Positions 28,314 to 36,853 of a DNA stretch of 64,000 nt are shown here, in pieces. The translations under genes and the position numbers were made by a program. The notes under the pieces are model-generated. The model was given only the letters and a program-made list of their open reading frames with translations, did no database searches and was not told where the DNA came from. Origin of the DNA: Pararhizobium antarcticum. Its GTDB lineage: Bacteria > Pseudomonadota > Alphaproteobacteria > Rhizobiales > Rhizobiaceae. The DNA lies in contig NZ_LSRP01000151.1 in the NCBI RefSeq assembly GCF_001885585.1, forward strand, positions 1-64,000. The letters run 5' to 3'. Each line of letters opens with the position of its first letter. Position 1 is the stretch's first letter.

Positions 28314-28504
28314 GACGCTAAACCTACTTGGGACGCAACTCACTGTAGGATGATTAGAACGCATTAGAGTTACCGCGCGGTTAAAACCGGCGAGTCAGGT
28401 CGTGCTTTTTGAGAGATTGATAACCATGATCGATGTTGCCGCGCATACACCGAAAGGCCCGGTCAGCTGGGGCTGGCGCAAGCAATGCGTTTTCGCCGGC
28501 AGCC

Positions 28505-29161
28505 TCAGAACGTTTCCTGGTAGAATCTTTCGATCTCGGAAATGTCGGCACGAACCTGAGAAACATCCTCGTAACTGATGTTTGCCGTATCCCATCCGAA
28601 CATGTCTCCGGACACGCCGAAAACCGCGACTTCAGCCTCGGCCGTCTCGGTATCCGCCTTGTTTTCATCCAGCAGGACGCTCACCAGCGTCTGGAACGGC
28701 ATTTCGCTGTCCGTGCCTGTTTCATCGCTGTATTCCTGCGAGCGCAGGCCTGCAAGGGCGACATCACGGGTGCCGAAATACCGCAGGCTGTTCTGGTCTT
28801 CCAGACGCAGGGTGTCGTAATACTCGATGAAGGCGCGGTAATAGGCCTTGTGGTCACCGCTTTCGCCGAATTTCCCGAAAGCCTGATATTCGCGGGCGGC
28901 GAGTTGCGGCGAGAGCTTGTTGCTCCACTCTTCCTGCGTCAGCGATGGCTGTTTTTCCGGCACGCGGCGCGTCTTGCTCAGGAACAGCAGGGCTTCTGCC
29001 GAAAGCGACACGCGCATGGCCGGATCGTAGCCGCCGGCATAGGGAGATTGTGTGCTCTTGTCTTCGCGGCCGGCGCTCGGCCCCTGTACGACAGCGCGTC
29101 CGGCAAGATTGCTCAAGCTGTCGCCGGTGGCCGCTCCAGTCAGTCTGCTTTCGATCTGCAT
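28505..29161 (-). CDS. Unknown 218-residue protein behind a CtrA-type box
   Basis: Not recognised. A soluble, acidic protein without signal peptide or membrane helix. The first 70 residues look disordered (Gly/Ser/Ala-rich). The middle has aromatic-rich helices (AREYQAFGKFGESGDHKAYY, FIEYYDTLRLEDQNSLRYFG) and the tail is acidic (YEDVSQVRADISEIERFYQE). The ATG at 29161 has GGAG seven bases upstream. Codon use is like the neighbours, so the frame is probably real. It lies between pcm and the NlpD-like gene, and a perfect TTAA-N7-TTAAC site upstream suggests cell-cycle control by CtrA. Confidence 0.7.
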   Translation of the reverse strand: MQIESRLTGAATGDSLSNLAGRAVVQGPSAGREDKSTQSPYAGGYDPAMRVSLSAEALLFLSKTRRVPEKQPSLTQEEWSNKLSPQLAAREYQAFGKFGESGDHKAYYRAFIEYYDTLRLEDQNSLRYFGTRDVALAGLRSQEYSDETGTDSEMPFQTLVSVLLDENKADTETAEAEVAVFGVSGDMFGWDTANISYEDVSQVRADISEIERFYQETF

Positions 29162-29233
29162 TTGCCGTCTCCGCCGCCATATGGCTTCGTTTTCGAGCTG
29201 ACAAACGTGGCTTCAAATCAAGGGCCAGCTCAA

Positions 29234-29252
29234 TGTAGGATTTGTTCCTACA
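29234..29252. promoter_or_regulatory. Perfect 7-5-7 inverted repeat, candidate operator
   Basis: TGTAGGA-TTTGT-TCCTACA, located 73-91 bases upstream of the start codon of the unknown gene at 28505-29161 and between that gene and the CtrA-type box. It could be a regulator binding site or a leader hairpin. No T-run follows in either direction. Confidence 0.5.
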
Positions 29253-29293
29253 TATTCGCTTATGCCTCGAGGCTTGCGCGAGGCTGACCAGCG

Positions 29294-29309
29294 TTAACTG
29301 AAAATTAAC
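29294..29309. promoter_or_regulatory. Perfect CtrA-type binding site
   Basis: The sequence TTAA-CTGAAAA-TTAAC fits the alphaproteobacterial CtrA consensus TTAA-N7-TTAAC exactly. Because it is part of the inverted repeat CGTTAA/TTAACG, it also fits on the other strand. It lies about 133 bases upstream of the unknown gene starting at 29161. Binding is inferred from the motif only. Confidence 0.6.
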
Positions 29310-29454
29310 GATTTGATTTCGCGACAGAAAATCCGGCATGGCTGGAGAACATGGCGAAATGGCACGCTGCAGTGCAGCATAAATCGGGCATCAGAATCAG
29401 CGTTGCACCATGGGAATGGGGAAATTCGGTCGAAAACTTGCGCGACCACCGACA

Positions 29455-30108
29455 CTAAAGGAAGGATGCAACCTGCGGCACGATCGGCAGGTACGGCGCC
29501 GTGAAAAGGTCTTCGCGATCAAAACGGCTTCCGGTGCGGGTGAGCCGCACGATCCGACACTCCGTTTCGCTGGTCATGATCGGGACGATCAGGATGCCGC
29601 CGGAGACGAGGTGATCCGAATAGATGCGCGGCAGGGCAGTGAACGCGGTCGTCACCAGGATGCGGTCAAAGGTCCCCTCGCCGGCCAGTCCAACGCTGCC
29701 ATCCGCCTGGCGCACGATGACATTGCGGATCGCCGATTTTTCCAGGTTCTTCTGGGCATTGACGACAAGCGTCTTGTAGCGGTCGATGGTCATGACGCGC
29801 TCGGCGATCCGGCCCATGACTGCCGCTGTAAAGCCGCTGCCGGTGCCGACCTCGAGAATCCGCTGCCCGGGCTTGACCGCCAGGCAATGCAAAAGCCGCA
29901 CGGCAAAGTCGAACCCTTCCATGAAGGCGCCGCAGTCAAGCGGAATGAGGCGTTGCGAATAGGCGTCGTTCTCATAGGGGGACGGTGCAAACAGCGTGCG
30001 CGGCGTCAGTTCGACAGCGTTCAACAGCTCCTTGCTGGTAATGCCCTCTGCCCGCAGACGCAGAACGAGCGCTGCAAATCCTTCCTGCTCGTTCTGTCGG
30101 GCGTTCAA
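29455..30108 (-). CDS. pcm: Protein-L-isoaspartate O-methyltransferase, paralogue 1
   Basis: A 217-residue SAM-dependent methyltransferase of the isoaspartyl repair family. Motif I is [16 protein letters not shown] and the late strand is [12 protein letters not shown]. The substrate-loop motif, usually close to GQTISQP, reads [11 protein letters not shown] here, so activity on isoaspartate is not certain. The start is a TTG at 30108 overlapping the surE stop codon, with GGAG about seven bases upstream; this arrangement implies coupling to surE. A surE-pcm-nlpD order is widespread in proteobacteria. Confidence 0.85.
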   Translation of the reverse strand: MNARQNEQEGFAALVLRLRAEGITSKELLNAVELTPRTLFAPSPYENDAYSQRLIPLDCGAFMEGFDFAVRLLHCLAVKPGQRILEVGTGSGFTAAVMGRIAERVMTIDRYKTLVVNAQKNLEKSAIRNVIVRQADGSVGLAGEGTFDRILVTTAFTALPRIYSDHLVSGGILIVPIMTSETECRIVRLTRTGSRFDREDLFTAPYLPIVPQVASFL

Positions 30109-30875
30109 TCGTCATCTCCGTCGAGCAGCGCGCGGGCAACACGATCTTGAACCGCGTAATCCGTCAGGTCGAGCTTCAGCGGCGTCACGGAAATCTTGTG
30201 TTCGCGGATGGCATGGATGTCCGTGCCGGCGCGGAAATCGCCAAAGCGCTCGCCGAAGCGCAGCCAGTAATAGGGATGGCCGCGACCATCCGAACGTTCA
30301 TCGATGGTCAGGCCGAAATCGAGTTTGCCCTGGGACGTCACCTCGGTGCCGGTCACCGCGGTCGCCGCGCAATTGGGGAAATTCAGGTTCAGGAACGTGC
30401 CATCGGGCAGGTCAAGCCGCATCAGCCTTTTCAGGAGCTGCGGTGCATGCGTTTCCACCACCTCCCAGGGCACGGGGCTACCGGATGCGTGGCTGAATGC
30501 CTGGCTGAGCGCAAACGAGCGAACGCCCTGCAGCGTGCCTTCGATCGCACCGGCAATCGTCCCGGAATAGGTGACGTCGTCGGCCATGTTGGACCCGATA
30601 TTGACACCCGACAGGATGAGATCCGGCTTGACGTCCAGCACCTTGCGGACGGCCATGATCACGCAATCCGTCGGCGTTCCGCGCAGGGCGAAGTGTTTTT
30701 CGGAAATCTGGCGCAAGCGCAAAGGTTCCGACAAGCTCAGAGAATGGGCAAGCCCACTCTGGTCGGTTTCCGGCGCCACCACCCAGACATCGTCCGAGAT
30801 CGTGCGCGCGATGCGTTCCAGCACAGCCAGCCCCTCGGCATGAATGCCGTCGTCATTCGTCAGTAGAATCCGCAT
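30105..30875 (-). CDS. surE: 5'/3'-nucleotidase (survival protein) SurE
   Basis: A 256-residue metal-dependent phosphatase acting on nucleoside monophosphates and possibly short polyphosphate. The N-terminal [15 protein letters not shown] carries the Asp-Asp metal site, and [20 protein letters not shown] completes it. The product TDCVIMAV lies between them. It starts 25 bases after serS and overlaps the start of pcm by four bases, so the three are likely one operon. Confidence 0.96.
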   Translation of the reverse strand: MRILLTNDDGIHAEGLAVLERIARTISDDVWVVAPETDQSGLAHSLSLSEPLRLRQISEKHFALRGTPTDCVIMAVRKVLDVKPDLILSGVNIGSNMADDVTYSGTIAGAIEGTLQGVRSFALSQAFSHASGSPVPWEVVETHAPQLLKRLMRLDLPDGTFLNLNFPNCAATAVTGTEVTSQGKLDFGLTIDERSDGRGHPYYWLRFGERFGDFRAGTDIHAIREHKISVTPLKLDLTDYAVQDRVARALLDGDDD

Positions 30876-30900
30876 TGCTTCCCCCGCCGGCCGGAAGGTC

Positions 30901-32184
30901 TCAGCCGGCTTTCTCGATTTTCGTCAGTCCGCCCATATAGGGCAAAAGCACGTCCGGAACAGTGATCGAACCATCTTCGTTCAGATAGTTCTCAATGACC
31001 GCAATCAATGTACGGCCAACCGCAGTGCCCGAACCGTTCAGCGTGTGGACGAATTTCAGCGCCTTGTCGTCCTTGACGCGGTAACGCGCATTCATGCGCC
31101 TTCCCTGGAAGTCGCCGCAGACCGAGCAGGAGGAGATCTCGCGGAAACTGTCCTGCCCCGGCAGCCAGACCTCCAGATCATAGGTCTTGCGGGCTCCAAA
31201 CCCCATGTCGCCGGTGCACAGCGTCATGACGCGATAGTGCAACCCGAGGCGCTTCAACACAGCCTCGGCGCAGGCAGTCATCCGCTCATGCTCGTCGATC
31301 GAACTTTCGGCATCGGTGATCGACACCAGCTCGACCTTGTTGAACTGGTGCTGGCGCAGCATACCGCGTGTATCGCGACCGGCAGAGCCAGCCTCCGAGC
31401 GGAAACACGGCGTCAACGCCGTGAACCGCAGCGGCAGCTTTTCGGCTTCGAGAATCTGCTCGCGGACCATGTTGGTCAGCGGTACCTCGGCGGTCGGGAT
31501 CAACCAGCGGTCGTCGGTCGTGCGGAAAAGATCCTCGGCAAACTTCGGCAGCTGGCCGGTGCCATACATCGCATCGTCGCGCACCATCAGCGGCGGCTGG
31601 ACCTCGAGGTAACCGTGTTCCGTCGTGTGCAGATCGAGCATGAACTGGCCGAGCGCCCGCTCCATGCGCGCCAGCTGTCCCTTGACGATGGTAAAGCGCG
31701 AGCCGGCAATTTTCGCGGCGCCTTCGAAATCGAGCCAGCCAAGCGCTTCGCCGATTTCGAAATGTTCCTTGGGCGTGTGGTTCCAGCCGGGCTTCTGGCC
31801 GTGGACCAGCTTGACGACATTGCCGCTTTCGTCGCGACCAACGGGCACGTCCTCCAGCGGGATGTTGGGAATGCGTGACAGCGCATCGGCCAGTTCGGCG
31901 TCCGCCTTGCGGCTGTCGTCCTCGACGGTGGTCATCGCAGTCTTGAGCTCGGCGACTTCCGCCTTCAGGCTTTCGGCCAGCGCGCCATCCTTGGCGGCCA
32001 TCGCAGCACCGATCTCCTTGGAGGCCGCATTGCGGCGCGACTGCATGTCCTGCAAGGCCTGCACCAGCGAACGGCGACGCTCGTCGAGGGCTATGAGCGA
32101 TGCAGCCAGCGGTTCGGCGCTGCGCTTTGCAAGGGCGGCATCAAGTGCCTCGGCATTGTCGCGAATCCATCGGATATCAAGCAT
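30901..32184 (-). CDS. serS: Seryl-tRNA synthetase
   Basis: A 427-residue class II synthetase charging tRNA-Ser (and tRNA-Sec where present). The N-terminal long coiled-coil arm covers about residues 30-100. Motif 2 is [15 protein letters not shown] and motif 3 is [16 protein letters not shown]. Length is typical. The gene follows tatC by 53 bases on the same strand and precedes surE by 25, forming the tatABC-serS-surE-pcm run. Confidence 0.96.
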   Translation of the reverse strand: MLDIRWIRDNAEALDAALAKRSAEPLAASLIALDERRRSLVQALQDMQSRRNAASKEIGAAMAAKDGALAESLKAEVAELKTAMTTVEDDSRKADAELADALSRIPNIPLEDVPVGRDESGNVVKLVHGQKPGWNHTPKEHFEIGEALGWLDFEGAAKIAGSRFTIVKGQLARMERALGQFMLDLHTTEHGYLEVQPPLMVRDDAMYGTGQLPKFAEDLFRTTDDRWLIPTAEVPLTNMVREQILEAEKLPLRFTALTPCFRSEAGSAGRDTRGMLRQHQFNKVELVSITDAESSIDEHERMTACAEAVLKRLGLHYRVMTLCTGDMGFGARKTYDLEVWLPGQDSFREISSCSVCGDFQGRRMNARYRVKDDKALKFVHTLNGSGTAVGRTLIAVIENYLNEDGSITVPDVLLPYMGGLTKIEKAG

Positions 32185-32237
32185 GTTCGTTCCAGCGTTG
32201 GTTTCAGAGCGCCGCCGGCCGAAGCAATGCCGGTCAA

Positions 32238-33056
32238 TCAGCCGGCATTTTTTTCCGCATCGGCCGCTTCGCGAGCCAGCGTGTCGCGGGCCCGCTGACG
32301 CTCAATGAGTCGGGCGGTATAGATGGAAATCTCGTAGAGAAGGATGGCCGGCAGGGCAAGACCGATCTGGGAGATCGGATCCGGCGGTGTCAGGATTGCC
32401 GCCGCGACAAAGGCGATGACGATCGCATATTTGCGCTTTTCCTTGAGACCTTCCGAGGTGACGAACCCTACCCTGGCGAGCAGCGTTGTAATCACCGGCA
32501 GCTGGAACACCAGGCCGAAGGCGAAGATCAGCGACATGATCAGGCTCAGATATTCGGAGACCTTCGGCAGGAGCTGGATCGAGACCTGCCCATCACCGCC
32601 ATCCTGCTGCATGGCGAGGAAGAACCACATGACCATGGGGGTGAAAAAGAAATAGACGAGGCAGCCGCCCAGAATGAACAGAAGCGGCGAGGCAATCAGG
32701 AACGGCAGGAAAGCTGCGCGCTCGTTCTTGTAGAGACCGGGTGCCACAAACTTGTAGACCTGCGCGGCAATCATCGGAAAGGCGATGACCAGCGCGCTGA
32801 ACATCGCCACCTTGACCTGCGTGAAGAAGAACTCCTGCGGCGCGGTATAGATCAGCTCGACGGATTTATCGGCAAGACCAGCCCAGTCGACGGCCCATTT
32901 GAAGGGCTGAACGAGAATATTGAAGATGCCCTTGGCGAAATAGAAGCAGACGAGGAAAGCCACAAAAAACGCACCAACCGCCCACATAAGGCGGGCGCGA
33001 AGCTCGATCAGATGCGCCATCAGGGGCTGCGGCTTGTCTTCGATTTCGCCGCTCAT
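32238..33056 (-). CDS. tatC: Twin-arginine translocase subunit TatC
   Basis: A 272-residue inner-membrane protein with six helices, the receptor of the Tat system for folded proteins. The family regions [11 protein letters not shown] near the N-terminus and [18 protein letters not shown] are present. The start overlaps the tatB stop by four bases (ATGA), so translation is coupled. The last 20 residues are charged and cytoplasmic. Confidence 0.96.
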   Translation of the reverse strand: MSGEIEDKPQPLMAHLIELRARLMWAVGAFFVAFLVCFYFAKGIFNILVQPFKWAVDWAGLADKSVELIYTAPQEFFFTQVKVAMFSALVIAFPMIAAQVYKFVAPGLYKNERAAFLPFLIASPLLFILGGCLVYFFFTPMVMWFFLAMQQDGGDGQVSIQLLPKVSEYLSLIMSLIFAFGLVFQLPVITTLLARVGFVTSEGLKEKRKYAIVIAFVAAAILTPPDPISQIGLALPAILLYEISIYTARLIERQRARDTLAREAADAEKNAG

Positions 33057-33721
33057 GCGTCACCCTTGCTCTTGGTCTTGACCGCAGCCTTGCGGACTTT
33101 CGGCTTTTCGTCTGCAACAACAACAGTATCCGCCGTTTTGACTGCGGCTTTCGTTGTCCTTGGCGTTTTGACGACGACAGGTTCGATCGGAAGCACCGGC
33201 GCCGCTACAGTCTTTGCCTTGGAAACACGTTTTGGCGTTTCGACGGCGGCCTCAGCCTCTGCAGCGCGTGTCGACTGGCGTGTCGCCGACGCGATTGCTG
33301 CGGCAGCGACGGTATCAGCAACAGGAGCCGATGCTGCAGTCTCGACGACAGGTTCCGGTGATGGCTCGCCCGCAACGGCGGACGGCTCAGTCGCCGCCAC
33401 AACCGGCTTGGCCGGTGTGCTGGTCGCCCTCTGCAGGTCGGATTTTATGTCGTTGCCCATCTGGCGAAGCGGGTTCATGGCTTCGCGAAGGCTGTGCGCA
33501 GGGTTGAGCTTCTGCGCATCGCTCAGCGTTTTGCGGACATCGTCGAGATCCGCCTCCTTCAGGGCCTCGTCAAACTGCTGGCGAAAATCCGATGCGACGC
33601 CCCGGAACTTCGTCATCATCTTGCCGAATGTGCGGAGCATCGGCGGCAGGTCTTTCGGACCCACCACCACGATCAGAATGATGGCGATAACGACAAGTTC
33701 GGTCCAGCCGATATCAAGCAT
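33053..33721 (-). CDS. tatB: Twin-arginine translocase subunit TatB
   Basis: A 222-residue protein. The N-terminal helix and hinge MLDIGWTELVVIAIILIVVV-GPKDLPPMLR identify TatB, and an amphipathic helix runs to about residue 75. The remaining 140 residues are a low-complexity Ala/Val/Thr/Lys tail, longer than in enterobacteria but common in rhizobia. It lies between tatA (71 bases upstream) and tatC (overlapping). Confidence 0.94.
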   Translation of the reverse strand: MLDIGWTELVVIAIILIVVVGPKDLPPMLRTFGKMMTKFRGVASDFRQQFDEALKEADLDDVRKTLSDAQKLNPAHSLREAMNPLRQMGNDIKSDLQRATSTPAKPVVAATEPSAVAGEPSPEPVVETAASAPVADTVAAAAIASATRQSTRAAEAEAAVETPKRVSKAKTVAAPVLPIEPVVVKTPRTTKAAVKTADTVVVADEKPKVRKAAVKTKSKGDA

Positions 33722-33792
33722 GCTCTAAGCCCCAAAAAATCGAAGATAGGCCTCGGCTGCTCACGACAAACATCCCGCGCCCCGACGCGCCA

Positions 33793-33999
33793 TCAGCGGA
33801 CTTCGTCTGACTTGTGCTCGACCGTCTTGCCGTCAACGCCCTTTTCGGCCGAAGCAGCTTCGTCGTCTGTCATGCCCTTCTTGAAGCTCTTGATGCCCTT
33901 GGCAACATCGCCCATCAATTCCGGGATCTTGCCGCGGCCGAACAGCAGCAGAACGACGACCAGAACAATCAGCCAATGCCAGATACTAAAAGAACCCAT
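33793..33999 (-). CDS. tatA: Twin-arginine translocase subunit TatA
   Basis: A 68-residue pore-forming Tat component: short N-terminal helix [20 protein letters not shown], the [12 protein letters not shown] hinge, then an amphipathic helix ([12 protein letters not shown]) and an acidic tail. It begins 41 bases after the upstream ABC ATPase gene. Confidence 0.95.
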   Translation of the reverse strand: MGSFSIWHWLIVLVVVLLLFGRGKIPELMGDVAKGIKSFKKGMTDDEAASAEKGVDGKTVEHKSDEVR

Positions 34000-34040
34000 G
34001 TCCTAACTCCCTTGAAGCTCGTTACCCCGATGTAAGATGT

Positions 34041-35144
34041 TCATTCATCTTTTTCAAACAGCAATATATCTCGCTCGTTAACGGAAAGCGTAACGTCACG
34101 CAATCCTTGCGGCAAGAGATCAGCGCGGATCCGGGCGCGGACAGGCAGATCGCTGCCCGGAACGGCAAGGCTGAGCAGTTCAACGACCCCCAGAAATCGC
34201 CGCGCCAGGATGCGTGCCGGCAGATCGCCGCCGGTTTCGGCCACCATGACCTGCGAAAGCCTGACAACAGCAGAGAGCGGCCGTCCATCCGGATATTTAC
34301 CGGCGGGCACCGTACCCAGCGGCGTTTCGACGCGCCCGCCGCTCGCAACCGCCGCAAACTCGTTGATCTCCGAAAAGAAGCCTGCGGCGAACAGATTGCG
34401 CGGTTCGCGATACAACGTATCGGCGGTGCCCACCTGCACAAGACGACCATCCTTCAGCAGGGCGATCCTGTCGGCCATGCGCATCGCCTCTTCAGCATCA
34501 TGGGTGACGACTATGGCCGTTGCACGGCTTTCCCGCAGGATCGCAAGCGTATCGGCGCGAATTGTATCCTTGAGCCGTGAATCGAGGCCGGAAAACGGCT
34601 CGTCCATCAGGAGCACGGCTGGACGCGGTGCCAAAGCGCGGGCGAGTGCAACCCGCTGCTGCTCGCCGCCGGACAGGACATGCGGGTATTGATCAGCATA
34701 GTGCGACAACCCGACACGCTCCAGGGCCAGATCAGCCTCGGCGACGGCCTGGTTTTTCGGCAGCGCTGTCAGCCCGAAACGGACATTGTCGCGGATCGTC
34801 ATATGCGGGAACAGCGCGAAATCTTGAAACATCAGGCCGACGCCGCGTCGTTCCGGCGGCACGAACACGGAAGGGCCGGATATTTCGCGATCGTTCAGCA
34901 TCAGGCGGCCGGATTTCTGCGCCTCGATGCCGGCGGCGATCCGCAGAAGCGTTGTCTTGCCCGAACCGGAGGGGCCGAGAAGACAGAGAACCTCGCCGGC
35001 TTCCGCGGTCAGCGTGATGCCCTTGATGGTTTCCTTCTCATGATAGCAGTGATGAATATCCTCGAACACGAGACGCGCCGCGAATGTCACGCCTGCGGTC
35101 CGCCGTGCCTTGGTCACCGGGGAACCTTGCAGATCAGAAGTCAT
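34041..35144 (-). CDS. Orphan ABC transporter ATP-binding protein (FbpC/PotA type)
   Basis: A 367-residue importer-type ATPase. Walker A is LLGPSGSGKTTLL, the Q-loop lies in GLMFQDFALFPHM, the ABC signature is LSGGEQQRVALARAL, Walker B is VLLMDEPFSGLD, and the H-loop is VTHDAEEAM. A C-terminal TOBE-like regulatory domain (about residues 255-360) follows. This architecture is typical of iron(III), sulfate, phosphonate or polyamine uptake ATPases. No permease or binding-protein gene is near. It lies within a same-strand run between scpB (75 bases) and tatA (41 bases). Substrate cannot be named. Confidence 0.88.
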   Translation of the reverse strand: MTSDLQGSPVTKARRTAGVTFAARLVFEDIHHCYHEKETIKGITLTAEAGEVLCLLGPSGSGKTTLLRIAAGIEAQKSGRLMLNDREISGPSVFVPPERRGVGLMFQDFALFPHMTIRDNVRFGLTALPKNQAVAEADLALERVGLSHYADQYPHVLSGGEQQRVALARALAPRPAVLLMDEPFSGLDSRLKDTIRADTLAILRESRATAIVVTHDAEEAMRMADRIALLKDGRLVQVGTADTLYREPRNLFAAGFFSEINEFAAVASGGRVETPLGTVPAGKYPDGRPLSAVVRLSQVMVAETGGDLPARILARRFLGVVELLSLAVPGSDLPVRARIRADLLPQGLRDVTLSVNERDILLFEKDE

Positions 35145-35219
35145 GCCAGCGGCTATCCTTGAACACCGTCACTCATCGAAAGGGCGCACCATCAAAGACG
35201 ACGGCGGCGCTCAGGATTT

Positions 35220-35948
35220 CTATTCGGCCTCTTCGCCCCTTGGTGTCAAGAGGCCGAGCTCCTCGAGATCCAGTTGCGTGATCGGATCCTCGTCCTCATC
35301 CAGACCATCGTCGCCGAGTGGAATAGGGATCTGGAAGTTCGACGGGACGCGGCCGGCAAGCAGCCCTGCGCCCTTCAACTCCTCCATGCCGGGAAGATCG
35401 CGGATATCCTCAAGCCCGAAATGATCGAGGAAATCCCGCGTGGTGCCGATCGTCACCGGACGGCCTGGCGTGCGGCGGCGGCCCCGAAACCGCACCCAGC
35501 CGGCCTCCATCAGCACGTCCAGCGTGCCGCGCGATGTCTGGACGCCGCGAATATCCTCGATCTCGGCGCGGGTGACAGGCTGGTGATAGGCAATGATCGC
35601 CAGCACCTCGAGTGCGGCCCGTGAGAGCTTCTTGACCTCGTTCTCGTCGGTCTGCACCACGAAGGAAAGATCGGCAGCCGTGCGGAACGCCCAGTGAGCT
35701 TCGATCTGCAAAAGATTGACACCACGGCCGGCATAGGCTGCCTTCAGCCGCGGCAGGATGCGGGCGAGGTCCGTACCCTTCGGCAGGCGCTGCGCCATGT
35801 AGGCCTCGGAGACCGGCTGCGCCGAGGCGAAGATCAGGGCCTCGACGATGCGCTCGGCTTCCGACTCCAGCCGTGCGTCCTTTTCGGCCTGCGGCCGTTC
35901 TGTCGTCTCCTCTGCCATACCGGGCAGATCGTCCTGCGTATCAACCAC
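35220..35948 (-). CDS. scpB: Segregation and condensation protein ScpB
   Basis: A 242-residue kleisin-partner protein of the SMC-ScpAB condensin. Two winged-helix domains are visible: ERIVEALIFASAQPVSEAYM in the first and RAALEVLAIIAYHQPVTRAE in the second, followed by GRPVTIGTTRDFLDHFGLED. The C-terminal 40 residues are acidic. The GTG at 35948 is taken as the start because GGAGG lies six bases upstream and the codon overlaps the scpA stop region; the ATG at 35918 has no Shine-Dalgarno. Confidence 0.93.
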   Translation of the reverse strand: MVDTQDDLPGMAEETTERPQAEKDARLESEAERIVEALIFASAQPVSEAYMAQRLPKGTDLARILPRLKAAYAGRGVNLLQIEAHWAFRTAADLSFVVQTDENEVKKLSRAALEVLAIIAYHQPVTRAEIEDIRGVQTSRGTLDVLMEAGWVRFRGRRRTPGRPVTIGTTRDFLDHFGLEDIRDLPGMEELKGAGLLAGRVPSNFQIPIPLGDDGLDEDEDPITQLDLEELGLLTPRGEEAE

Positions 35949-36807
35949 GCGCCGCCTCCAGTTCCGCAAGCGTTTCGGCGCTCATCGGATTCGGCCCCTG
36001 ACGCAGATAGATCGGTGCAAACGCGCCATCCTGGCGCATTTCCAGCCTGCCTTCGCGCACCATTTCCAGCGACGCTGCAAACGAACTGGCGATGGCCGTG
36101 GCCCGTTCCTTCGGGCTTGTCATGTAGCGCAGCAGGAAATGATCGAGCGCCGTCCAGTCGACCATGTCGCCGAGCAGGCGGGCAAGGATCAGGCGGGCAT
36201 CGGACAGCGACCAGACTGTGCGTTTTTCGATGGTGACCTGCATCACGGCCTGCCGTTGCCGCAGCGACGCATAGGCCGACAGGAGATCATAGAGGGAGGC
36301 GTCATAGCCCGACTGTTTTTCGACGGGAATATGCTCCGGCGCGCCGCGCGCGAAAACGTCCCGGCCCAGCCGGTTGCGATTGATCAGCCGGGTTGCGGCT
36401 TCGCGCATAGCCTCGAGCCGCTTGAGGCGAAAGGCCAGCGACGACGCCATTTCCTCGCCCGAGGGGCCTTCGTCCTTGGGCTGCTGCGGGATCAAGAGGC
36501 GCGATTTCAGGAAGGCGAGCCAGGCCGCCATGACCAGATAATCGGCTGCAAGCTCGATGCGGATAGTGCGGGCGCGTTCAATGAAGGCGATGTACTGCTC
36601 GGCCAGCGCCAGAACGGAAATCCGCGACAGGTCGACTTTCTGGGTCCGGGCAAGATGCAGAAGCAGGTCGAGCGGCCCCTCGAAGCCGGCGATATCGATC
36701 ACCAGCGCTTCCTCATGCAGCGCCCGATCGCCACTCTCGTCGTGCCACAGCTGTTCCATGGGCGCGCGGGCGGACGGTTTTTTCGGCGTTTCACTGTTGC
36801 TGTTCAC
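35941..36807 (-). CDS. scpA: Segregation and condensation protein ScpA
   Basis: A 288-residue kleisin that bridges the SMC heads. The conserved N-terminal FEGPLDLLLHLARTQKVDLS and the ADYLVMAAWLAFLKSRLLIP helix are clear. The C-terminal winged helix is near VRKERATAIASSF-like sequence (TSPKERATAIASSFAASLEM). The start is GTG at 36807, with AGGGA upstream. It overlaps scpB, giving coupled synthesis of the partners, and follows nagZ by 46 bases. Confidence 0.93.
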   Translation of the reverse strand: MNSNSETPKKPSARAPMEQLWHDESGDRALHEEALVIDIAGFEGPLDLLLHLARTQKVDLSRISVLALAEQYIAFIERARTIRIELAADYLVMAAWLAFLKSRLLIPQQPKDEGPSGEEMASSLAFRLKRLEAMREAATRLINRNRLGRDVFARGAPEHIPVEKQSGYDASLYDLLSAYASLRQRQAVMQVTIEKRTVWSLSDARLILARLLGDMVDWTALDHFLLRYMTSPKERATAIASSFAASLEMVREGRLEMRQDGAFAPIYLRQGPNPMSAETLAELEAARG

Positions 36808-36853
36808 GAAATCCCTGCCCCGCTGTCCACACTCAACTTCCAGGCGTCAAGCT

